The notes beneath the pieces were generated by a model, which searched no databases, had not been told where the DNA came from, and saw only the letters and a program-made list of their open reading frames with translations. The translations under genes and the position numbers were made by a program. DNA of 29,089 bases from NCBI GenBank assembly GCA_020650975.1, contig JAIPMN010052359.1:1-29089 (forward strand). Direction: 5' to 3'. This document shows, one piece after another, positions 22,901 to 29,089 of the stretch (position 1 is the first letter of the stretch; each line of letters opens with the position of its first letter). The DNA is from Apostichopus californicus. Lineage: Eukaryota > Echinodermata > Holothuroidea > Aspidochirotida > Stichopodidae.

Positions 22901-25900
22901 TGTACCAACTAAAGAAAGTAAGCAATATCAAATATCCCATGTTCAGAGACTAGATATAACTTAGACAACTGTTGTGCTGCAGTACAGAAACTCGGGAATT
23001 GAAGATAGACTACAGTCAATTTCCTTTATATTGTACCTGTTAGTGGGAGGATGGAGACAACCGGACGGGCTTAATGTCGTTCCCGGGGAAAAAGGAGTTT
23101 GCAGATGATTAGGTGTCAAATATAGGACATAGACATATTTGATATGTTAAGTGCAAACATTTACAACACTAATACATATCCCTGCCCTTCCCATCCACTT
23201 GTGAAAATGCCTCCTCTCCCCCTGTTCTTCAGCCATGGACGGGCTAGACTGGGACCTGTCTCTAACTCATGCAGGTAACTTGGACCTCGGACTTTAAACT
23301 ACAATCCAATCAAGACCATCTATATGTTATTATCTATTATATATTTTTATTATGTAAAATTTCTGACTGTATTGGCCAGCCTATAAAGTATACATCTAAT
23401 ATAAGGATGTCACAATTGCAGTTAACTGAATACTCGGGGTTTCTTGTTCTATATCGTTACTGAATATCTATACAACAGAATACTCACGTACAAATGCCAG
23501 CACATTAACATTAAATACACAGGAATTGGAGTCTCCTGCCGAATCTGTACAAGTACAGTTGACTACAGTAATTCCGAGTCCTTGAAAGAAACTACCAGTC
23601 TGACGATCACATTTAGCTATAATACTTCCAGCAGGATCCTCGCTGTCACTACAAACAGCATTGTACTCTACAAAAGCTCCAAAGTCATCCTGAACTGAGA
23701 ACACGATCACATCAGCTGGACAAGTGGCTACTGGTGCAATGTTTGTAACTGCAACTTGATATTAATAGCAAAATATAAAACAGGTGAGCTTATTACAAAG
23801 CAATTCATTCAATGTTTCATCGTTAGTGTCGTGCAGTATATTAACCAATGACTAATCAAACCAATGAACTTATATGTACCCTAGTAATTTTTCTGTGCTC
23901 AAGATAAACAAATCTGCCTTATATTTATGGCAAGTTTTCCACAAGACTTTGGTAGATTTAAGATGCTTTTGTTTCTGTTCTGTTCTCTTTTCATTTTCTT
24001 GTGGTGTTTGGGTCTAAGGAGAGAAGAGAAGTCTGCGGGACAATGGACAGTATGAGGCTTGTTCACTTCAGAGAAGAACGAAGAACAAGGGAAACCAGAA
24101 AACGAAACGTTAAGTGGTTCCGATGCCCAAACATTTTTCATAGTGTGGCAAGCTAGACATGTTATCATGAAAGTGTACACACAAATGAAGATGGATAATA
24201 TAGTGACTAATCATGTTAACAAAGTCTATTTAGTGACATCGTATTAAAACACTGTATTATCCAAGTACATATGTATAAAGCTAATTTCACATACTATTTC
24301 TGAGATATCTTTGTAAGAATTGTATGTTCACTTATTAATTTTCAAGACATGAACATAAAATAAATATGAATCGTTGATTGGATCAATATAGTGTGACAAA
24401 ACTATTATGTCAAGGATGAGATCATGGAATATTTTGTTCTTGTCTTGTGTTCAAAGTCATTTCTTGCAATTTTTTACATCAAATTTTTCAAAACAACTTT
24501 AAAAGGATTTGATGAATAAAAACTTAGAAATATAGTCTTTCAAAGAATGACAGCATTCAAGTAAGAATTGTACACTTACCTCGACAAGCAATTGAATCAG
24601 TTGCCTGAGATGAATCTGTGCATGTACAAGTTATAACACCAGGAAAGTTGGCTACAGTAGAGCCAGCACCAGGATTACATGTCACGGTTACTGCATCTCC
24701 GTTAGGATCTGTACAGGAAGGTGTTGTGAACTGAACGAAGAATTGGTTTCCATTTGGGCTAGTCGTAAAATCCGTTGGACAGGACCCAATTTGTGGGGGA
24801 GAATTTGGAACTGGAAACAAGTTAAATGTAACAAATAGTCAAAAAAGGAATAGCTGATAAAAATAATAATAATTAAGTATATTTGCATGTCAGCTGTATT
24901 TTGAAACCAGTGACAATGTTTACTTACTTTGAACATTGATAGTAAATGTACAGGAATCAGTTAGTCCTCCACTGTCCTGACACGTACATACAACTGTGTT
25001 TGAACCAGCATTAAAGAGAGATCCAGATGATGGTGTGCAGGTAGCAAGGAAGTTAGCTTGTTGACTGTCTACACACTGTGGAGTATTGAACTGTGCAGTA
25101 GTTGATGTACCAAGGAGTTGTGCTGTTACAGAGAAGTCTGCAGGACACTGGACAGTAGGAGGTTGGTTCACTTCAGAGAGAAAGAAAAAGTCAAAACAAG
25201 GCACTATAGGATTTAATGCAATATCTTGAACAGGTTCATTTTATACTTGTTGACACTTTCTGTAAATTCTCAACATCCATTTCTGAGTTTCTCAAGAGTT
25301 TATGTTGTGTTAAGCACTTTACACAGGGTCACTGAGTTCTACTTGTCAGGGACGAAAATGATAACATTAAAGTGTAAAAGCAGAACAATTTCAGCCAGAC
25401 TTATGTCACTTGTTATGAGGCATATCATTTTTATGCTTTGTCTAAGGCATTAAGTTAACAAATATGTTTAAGGCCAATTGCTGTGCATTTTGTATCATAG
25501 ATGTGTAAACTAATATACTTTCAAAGTGGCACTTACACCATCTTGCATATATAAATCAAATTTAAGTTGATGATATTTAAATTAAAAATATATTTAAAAT
25601 GTTACCATGAAGATATATTTGACTTTCATAATACAAGAAAGCTATCAGCTTAGACTGAACATATTTTGATTACACAAAAAGTCATAAAGAGTTCATGAAA
25701 GTCATAGGTGCAATTTTCTACCAAGTATGTTTTATAAGGGGTTTCCTTTAAAGTGTTCACTTTAGCTTATGACTCTTAGTCTGAAGTCGATCTCGATTTC
25801 ACTATTAACATTTTCTAAGTTTGTGCTTTCACTTGATAGAAGATGACAGTGTCAATAAGATTCCATACTAGTAGTCTTTCTAAGTTCCAAGATGCTTTCT

Positions 25901-28574
25901 GTCTTGGCTTTGCTGTAACATGGAGTATTAATCCAATAAACAGGTCCTAATATCTTTCTTCTCTAAGTGACAACTGTATATAACTACAAATGTGATTGAA
26001 GTGTACTTTTCTCCAACTGATTATCCAGAATTAATTGAGAGGCAAAAGAGATAATAAAGTCATTGCAATACACACAAACATTTTTAGTGTGTGTTTGTTG
26101 CAGTTCTGAAGCTCTAGTTTGTACACTTTTAAAACCACCATTATTCCCACTTAATGTGAGATCTGCCATACATTATGACAATCAGCTTCAGTTGATGAGA
26201 ACCATCCTGTTATACAAACTTCTAAGCTTTGAAATAAGTCTGTTTTGTTTTATTTGTTAACAAGCACAATAGTATTGATAAACTATATATAATTTAGCAA
26301 TGCTTTCTAATTGTTGCTTGTTATCTTCACAATAACCATCACTATTACCGGTTTCAATTTATTTCACTAACTGGTGAATGATAATATTTCATAACCTTTC
26401 ACAGTTCTTATTTCAAACTGGTTGTACTTGCTCGAAACTGAAACCAACATTTCCTGTCATGACTACTTCAACATAAACTACTACAGACTTTATCATGTAA
26501 CTATGACAAACCAACACAAGATCCTCTCTTATGACTGATCTTTAAGAAAAGCACAATGACATATGTCCAACACCTTATGCCTCGTGCCATGAACACAATT
26601 CAAATTTTACAAGTTGGTATTACTTCAAAAATTTAACGAAAACTTAGGATCGTGTCTTACCTGGACAATCAACTGAATCAGTTGCCTGAGATGAATCTGT
26701 GCATGTACAAGTTATAACACCAGGAACGTTGGCTACAGTAGAGCTAGCAGCAGGATTACATGTCACGGTTACTGCATCTCCATTAGGATCTGTACAGGAA
26801 GGTGTTGTGAACTGAAGGAAGAATTGGTTATTAAATGCAACGCTATTGAAATCCGTTGGACAGGACCCAATTTGTGGAGGAGAGTTCACAGCTGTAACGA
26901 AATAAAAGGTTTGACTTTACTGTAGGATAAAATCATATGTAACTGTTTTGAAAGCTTGAGAACCCTTTAACTATTTTAGTTACAGTGGCAATGAGGACAT
27001 GAATAACTTAAACACAGCCGTCTGTGCATGCTGCATAATATCAAAGACTACCTATGTTACACCAAAGGCCGAAGAATACTTTCAATTTCTTTTGGCATCA
27101 ATCTTACAACAGACTGTTTAGCCAATAACAACTCTGATATATTCCAAAGTGTGGACCTACAATATATTCCTAACAGTCTCCAATAAATCTATACTTCTTT
27201 TAATAGCTACTTAGCACAAAGATTCATGCCAAACCTTGATAATTTATTGAATTGTAAAATGCAACCTTGGTGAAGACTAAGAGATAGATCAATCATACAA
27301 AAAAGTTAAGAAACATGTTAACAAATATTTGATTCCCCATATAAGTGATATTGTATTGCTTCAAAATGACATGAGACACTTTCACTTTCTTTGCTAAAAT
27401 AATATATATGCTCAAACACCTATTCAATGTAGATGAAGCACTGTGGTGAATCAAGTCAATCAAAAGATACAAATCATGCATATTATCTGTGTCAATTATG
27501 GATATGGAACTTACTTAGCACAGTGACAACAAATGTACAGGAACCAGTCAGACCTCCACTGTCCTGACATGTACATACAACTGTGTTTGAACCAGCATTA
27601 AATGGAGATCCAGATGATGGTGTGCAGGTTGTACTTGCTCGAAACTAAAACCAACATTTCCTGTCATGACTACTTCAACATAAACTACTACAGACTTTAT
27701 CATGTAACTATGACAAACCAGCACAAGATCCTCTCCTATAACTGAACTAACGAAAAATCACAATTACATATCCTAAATCACAATTACCTATCTTCAATAC
27801 CATATGCCTTGTCTCATAAAAAACAATTCAAATTTAACAAGTTGGTTCTATTTAAAATATTTACGACAACTTTAATATGATTTTGTCTAACCTGGACAGG
27901 TAACCACAGAAGTTGCCTGAGATGAATCTGTGCATGTACAAGTTATAACAGCAGGAAAGTTGGCTACAGTAGAGCCAGTACCAGGATTACATGTCACGGT
28001 TAATGCATCTCCATTAGGATCTGTACAGGAAGGTGTTGTGAACTGAAGGAAGAATTGGTTTCCATTTGGGATAGTCGTAAAATCTGTTGGACAGGACCCA
28101 ATTTGTGGAGGAGAATTTGGAACTGTAAATAATTAAATGTTATAAATGATCAGAAAAGAATATCTCAAGAAAATAATCATAATTTACATATCCATGTAAG
28201 CATTAATGATGTTTAAAACCAGTTACAAATTTGATGAAACAAATGTAACTCTGACAAGAAGTTACCTTCTAAGCTAGTTCAAGGAAAGGTACACGAATGT
28301 CAATCTGAGTCAACAACGTCTTCTAACTTACTTATAACACTGATAGTAAATGTACAGGAATCAGTCAGACCTCCACTGTCAGTGCAAGTACATACAACTG
28401 TGTTTGAACCAGCATTAAATGGAGATCCAGATGATGGTGTGCAGGTAGCAAGGAAGTTAGCTTGTTGACTGTCTACACACTGTGGAGTATTGAACGGTGC
28501 AGTAGTTGATGTGCTCGGTGGTGGTGCTGTTACAGAGATGTCTGCAGGACACTGGACAGTAGGAGGTTGGTTCA
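13958..28574 (-). CDS. HYR-repeat, single-pass receptor pseudo-tyrosine kinase (5' partial)
   Basis: Minus-strand exons in order of transcription: 28574-28332, 28122-27892, 26891-26661, 25170-24928, 24810-24580, 23748-23488 (HYR); 22828-22718 (TM); 20872-20848 and 20387-20314 (cassette B); 19319-19295 and 18636-18566 (cassette A); 18177-18028, 17504-17394, 17152-16950, 16720-16601, 15562-15451, 15051-14955, 14500-14398 (kinase fold); 13981-13958 (end). All phases agree. The first exon seen starts in phase 1 with no signal peptide, so the gene continues beyond the window. HYR domains are Ig-like extracellular modules used in adhesion. The kinase fold lacks key catalytic residues. It is likely a plasma-membrane receptor that signals by scaffolding or by partner kinases. 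It is convergent with the Ig-NACHT gene. Confidence 0.75.
14398..14500 (-). CDS. Kinase C-lobe exon (subdomain XI)
   Basis: 103 nt, phase 2 to 0, acceptor attattgcag and donor GTATTT. It encodes [20 protein letters not shown] and then [14 protein letters not shown]. The Cys-x3-Asp-Pro-x2-Arg pattern is the end of the tyrosine-kinase fold. The usual tryptophan of the CW motif is replaced (CLQIDPERR). Confidence 0.8.
14955..15051 (-). CDS. Kinase C-lobe exon (subdomain X)
   Basis: 97 nt, phase 1 to 2, acceptor ctattttcag and donor GTAAGT. It encodes [17 protein letters not shown] followed by [16 protein letters not shown]. This is the segment after the LWE helix of tyrosine kinases (G-x-x-P-[FY]). 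It joins the upstream exon through a GC-AG intron. Confidence 0.8.
15451..15562 (-). CDS. Kinase C-lobe exon (subdomains VIII-IX), GC donor
   Basis: 112 nt, phase 0 to 1, acceptor with a long pyrimidine tract ending gctcag. It encodes [18 protein letters not shown], then [19 protein letters not shown]. It keeps the SPE and SDVW motifs of the tyrosine-kinase activation segment and helix F. The donor reads GCAAGT instead of GT (15450-15445 on the plus strand). The phase match to the next exon supports this GC donor. Confidence 0.8.
16015..16565 (+). mobile_element. Penelope-like retroelement 3' fragment
   Basis: The open frame 16015-16254 starts [20 protein letters not shown], resembling the end of the GIY-YIG endonuclease region of Penelope-like elements. 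It is followed by a C/T-rich tract (about 16200-16450) and by the tail motif at 16513-16551 with a hammerhead-like core. It lies in the intron between kinase exons 16601 and 15562, antisense to the gene. It is truncated, with no reverse transcriptase visible. The family call is from pattern memory. Confidence 0.5.
16513..16551 (+). ncRNA. Hammerhead-ribozyme-like motif
   Basis: Order of parts: GCCT (stem I), CTGAAGA (fits the CUGANGA core), an extra A, GGTTCT-ACT-AGGATC (stem II with wobbles), GAAAC, GTC, AGGC (pairs with GCCT). Penelope-like elements are known to carry hammerhead motifs. The extra A and nearly absent stem III mean activity is uncertain. Confidence 0.4.
16601..16720 (-). CDS. 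Pseudokinase catalytic-loop exon (HPG, DFN)
   Basis: 120 nt, phase 0-0, acceptor ctcaccag and donor GTACTG. It encodes [18 protein letters not shown], then [10 protein letters not shown]. This aligns with subdomains VIB-VII. The HRD triad is HPG (16714-16706), the conserved catalytic-loop Asn is Lys (16693-16691), and DFG is DFN (16654-16646), keeping the metal-binding Asp. Loss of the catalytic base and loop Asn predicts no phosphotransfer. Confidence 0.8.
16950..17152 (-). CDS. Kinase hinge exon (subdomains V-VIA)
   Basis: 203 nt, phase 1 to 0, acceptor gtttacaacag and donor GTAAGT. It encodes [20 protein letters not shown], an insert rich in Ser/Thr/Tyr, and [20 protein letters not shown]. 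The EY-x3-G-x-L-x2-YL hinge and helix E are typical of tyrosine kinases. Confidence 0.8.
17394..17504 (-). CDS. Kinase N-lobe exon (helix C, beta4)
   Basis: 111 nt, phase 1-1, acceptor ttttttattcttcag and donor GTTATT. It encodes [20 protein letters not shown], then [16 protein letters not shown]. The Glu of FAEHL is at the helix C position, and the HKNVV-x3-G pattern is typical of receptor tyrosine kinases. Confidence 0.8.
18028..18177 (-). CDS. Kinase N-lobe exon (glycine loop, beta3)
   Basis: 150 nt, phase 1-1, acceptor ctccggcttacag and donor GTAAGT. It encodes [37 protein letters not shown], then [12 protein letters not shown]. The glycine loop is degenerate, and the VAxK motif of beta3 reads VAST (18046-18035), so the ATP-anchoring lysine is absent. 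Together with the catalytic-loop changes this supports a pseudokinase. Confidence 0.7.
18566..18636 (-). CDS. Juxtamembrane exon, cassette A
   Basis: 71 nt, phase 2 to 1, acceptor ttgttttatag and donor GTAAGT. It encodes [20 protein letters not shown] and then DGN, a proline-rich stretch with two tyrosines. It splices in phase to the kinase N-lobe exon and, upstream, to the 25-nt microexon. It has a close copy at 20314-20387. Confidence 0.75.
18902..19088. mobile_element. Palindromic Penelope-tail insertion with 16-bp target duplication
   Basis: It is flanked by two copies of TCATTTAATAACTTGT (18886-18901 and 19089-19104), while duplicate B has a single uninterrupted copy. The inside has two inverted copies of the tail motif (CCTCTGAAGAAG then GATCGAAACGTCAGGCC), forming a palindrome from about 18900 to 19030, with a 14-bp internal duplication in the right arm. 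It is the same motif as at 16513-16551. Confidence 0.75.
19295..19319 (-). CDS. Microexon, cassette A (25 nt)
   Basis: Acceptor gaaacacaaaag, donor GTAAGT, phase 1 to 2. It encodes a basic VRKQKIQ stretch plus split codons, directly after the membrane stop-transfer. Without it the TM exon (ends phase 1) cannot join the juxtamembrane exon (starts phase 2). The acceptor lacks a strong pyrimidine tract. Confidence 0.6.
19501..20076. mobile_element. Inverted-repeat element with internal short repeats, copy A
   Basis: The ends read TCCATTACCCAAATTCCAT (19501) and ATGGATTTTGGGTAAGGGGC (20056), imperfect inverted repeats. The inside is made of recurring words such as CCAGATATAACTTGAT and TATGGCCATATAA. 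It is a non-autonomous DNA element in character, with no open frame. Confidence 0.6.
20314..20387 (-). CDS. Juxtamembrane exon, cassette B
   Basis: 74 nt, phase 2 to 1, a copy of 18566-18636 with an extra codon near the end. It encodes [20 protein letters not shown] and then DVGN, with one of the two tyrosines replaced by Asp. Splice sites are intact. Confidence 0.7.
20848..20872 (-). CDS. Microexon, cassette B (25 nt)
   Basis: The acceptor cacaaaag and GTAAGT donor are preserved from cassette A. It encodes VKQQNIQ, phase 1 to 2. Its length is unchanged and its frame open although its sequence differs at several sites, which argues for selection on the reading frame. Confidence 0.6.
21061..22328. 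mobile_element. Inverted-repeat element, copy B
   Basis: The ends CCCCTCACCCAAAATGCAT and ATGGATTTGGGTAAGAGGCA match copy A. The inside has the same recurring CCAGATATA and CTTGATA words, interrupted at about 21430-21960 by unrelated sequence. Confidence 0.55.
22465..22580. repeat. Short degenerate tandem repeat
   Basis: About five to six diverged units built on TGCAGAAATTGCA-like words with a spacing of about 20-25 bp. It lies in the intron next to the TM exon. Confidence 0.45.
22718..22828 (-). CDS. Transmembrane exon
   Basis: 111 nt, phase 1-1, acceptor tttcctcattag and donor GTAAAT. It encodes SPSELN, a helix [15 protein letters not shown] with [10 protein letters not shown], and a basic RRKQ stop-transfer. 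It joins the last HYR exon in phase (C|GT gives Arg). Confidence 0.8.
23488..23748 (-). CDS. HYR domain exon, membrane-proximal type
   Basis: 261 nt, phase 1-1, acceptor caagttgcag and donor GTGAGT. It encodes [45 protein letters not shown] and NSCVFNVNV: the HYR pattern of a CP-x-D start, G-x-T-x-V-x-C-T-x-T-D centre, and C-x-F end. It is more divergent than the other copies and sits next to the TM exon. Confidence 0.8.
24024..24065 (-). pseudogene. Broken HYR exon, 5' fragment only
   Basis: After an acceptor matching those of the 243-nt HYR exons (tctgaag), the minus strand reads [17 protein letters not shown] and then loses similarity. The flanking intron at 24066-24236 also matches the flank of the exon at 28574. 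Only the first sixth of the domain remains, so it is not usable. Confidence 0.65.
24580..24810 (-). CDS. HYR exon, 231-nt type, copy 3
   Basis: Phase 1-1, acceptor tgtttccag and donor GTAAGT. It encodes [30 protein letters not shown] and [16 protein letters not shown]. It matches the exons at 26661-26891 and 27892-28122 in length and sequence. Confidence 0.8.
24928..25170 (-). CDS. HYR exon, 243-nt type, copy 3
   Basis: Phase 1-1, acceptor ctctctgaag and donor GTAAGT. It encodes [38 protein letters not shown] and TINV. It is nearly identical in its second half to the exon at 28332-28574. Confidence 0.8.
25171..26660 (-). other. Intron between HYR copies
   Basis: About 1.5 kb of AT-rich sequence. 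The part at about 26420-26530 is repeated at 27628-27745. No exon with splice sites was seen. Confidence 0.5.
26661..26891 (-). CDS. HYR exon, 231-nt type, copy 2
   Basis: Phase 1-1, acceptor tttcgttacag and donor GTAAGA. It encodes [35 protein letters not shown] and [18 protein letters not shown]. Its length equals that of its two sister exons. Confidence 0.8.
27515..27628 (-). pseudogene. Broken HYR exon, 3' half only
   Basis: It retains the second half of a 243-nt type exon ([30 protein letters not shown]) and its GTAAGT donor. The first half and its acceptor are replaced by sequence copied from the intron at about 26426-26530. A weak cryptic acceptor (tttcgag) would allow phase-1 entry, so limited use is possible, but half the domain would be missing. 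Confidence 0.65.
27892..28122 (-). CDS. HYR exon, 231-nt type, copy 1
   Basis: Phase 1-1, acceptor atttacag and a weaker donor GTTAGA. It encodes [39 protein letters not shown] and [18 protein letters not shown] with no stop. It is the same length as its sisters. Confidence 0.75.
28332..28574 (-). CDS. HYR exon, 243-nt type, copy 1
   Basis: Phase 1-1, acceptor ttctttgaag and donor GTAAGT. It encodes [51 protein letters not shown] and TFTISV. It is the most 5' exon visible. It starts in phase 1, so at least one more exon lies beyond the window. Confidence 0.8.
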
Positions 28575-28714
28575 CTTCAAAGAAGAACGAAAAATAAGGG
28601 AATATTCATAGTGTGGTAAGCTAGACATGTTAGCATGAAAGTGTACACACAAATGAAGATGTATAATGTAGTGACTAATCGTGTTAACAAAGTCTATTTA
28701 GTGAAATCATACTA

Positions 28715-29089
28715 CCCTGGTAGAAATTCCAGTAGAACCCAGTTAAAAAATCAACTAGGTTCTACTAGGGCCTACTATGTTAAACTGGTTTTTAACTGTG
28801 TTCAACTGGGTCTTACTGGGTTCCAACTGGGCTATGCTGAACATGATCTAGGTTCAACTGGGTTTACACAATGTTCAACTGGGTTTGTTCAGGCCCAACT
28901 GAGTTTGAACTATGTTTGAACTGATCCAGTTGGGCTTCAACTAGGTTTCACTGGTTTTTGCACTAGCCCAACTGGGTTTAAACTATGTTGACTGGTGAAC
29001 TTGCCCTGTTGGGGTTGAACTAGGTTTCAACTGGTTTTGCACTGGCCCAACTGGGTTTGGACTATTGGCTGATGAACTGACCCAGCTGG
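28715..29089. repeat. Degenerate AACTGGGTT minisatellite
   Basis: Dozens of variants of AACTGGGTT and AACTAGGTT, with a higher-order period of about 80-90 bp visible in the last 200 bp. It continues to the window edge, so its full length is unknown. It lies in the intron upstream of the first visible HYR exon. Confidence 0.8.

Noticed and set aside
23444-23698. Plus-strand open frame over the last HYR exon
   Set aside because: Antisense shadow; the minus strand has the HYR cysteines, splice sites and correct phase.
23899-24180. Minus-strand 93-codon frame as a gene
   Set aside because: Only a short HYR N-terminus is recognisable; the rest is intron-like, so it is called a broken exon.
28635-28919. 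Open frame through the minisatellite
   Set aside because: Frame reflects the repeated AACTGGGTT unit; no start context or domain.

Overview
The window looks like AT-rich nuclear DNA from an invertebrate deuterostome, most likely an echinoderm and possibly a sea cucumber. That placement is an inference. It rests on intron-rich genes with consistent splice phases, tandem HYR (hyalin-type) exons, an Ig-plus-NACHT receptor gene, and Penelope-like and fold-back repeats. No bacterial-type genes, tRNAs or rRNAs were seen. All exon calls were made by reading splice sites and checking that the phases join.

Positions 410 to about 9599 or 10238, plus strand: one receptor gene. A signal-peptide exon (two candidates, 410-470 and 540-594) joins two Ig exons (1961-2269, 2688-3014), a transmembrane exon (3627-3779), two short linker exons (5598-5641, 6107-6167), a large NACHT NTPase exon (6450-8104) and small C-terminal exons (8295-8482, 8819-8898, 9520 onward). 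Every junction up to 9599 is in frame and gives about 983 residues: an Ig-Ig-TM-NACHT receptor. A further exon-like segment (10109-10238) could encode an alternative tyrosine-bearing tail, but its upstream join is unresolved. The 3780-5597 intron carries a triplicated repeat of about 255 bp that ends in a long fold-back.

Positions 10239-13957: the space between two convergent genes. It holds a fold-back element, a relic open frame resembling an adenovirus-type cysteine protease of a large DNA mobile element, and AT-rich sequence.

Positions 13958 to beyond 28574, minus strand: the 3' part of a second receptor gene whose 5' end lies outside the window. It has five intact HYR exons in alternating 243/231-nt types, a 261-nt membrane-proximal HYR exon and two broken HYR exons. 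These are followed by a transmembrane exon, two tandem juxtamembrane cassettes (each a 25-nt microexon plus a 71- or 74-nt exon), and seven exons of a tyrosine-kinase fold. The kinase lacks the beta3 lysine, has HPG in place of HRD and DFN in place of DFG, so it should be a pseudokinase. The last junctions include a GC-AG intron and a tiny terminal exon. The introns contain a Penelope-like fragment with a hammerhead-like motif, a palindromic insertion with a 16-bp target duplication, and a duplicated element with terminal inverted repeats.

Both genes encode single-pass receptors with extracellular recognition-type domains and unusual cytoplasmic signalling domains. A role in sensing or immunity is plausible but is inference only.
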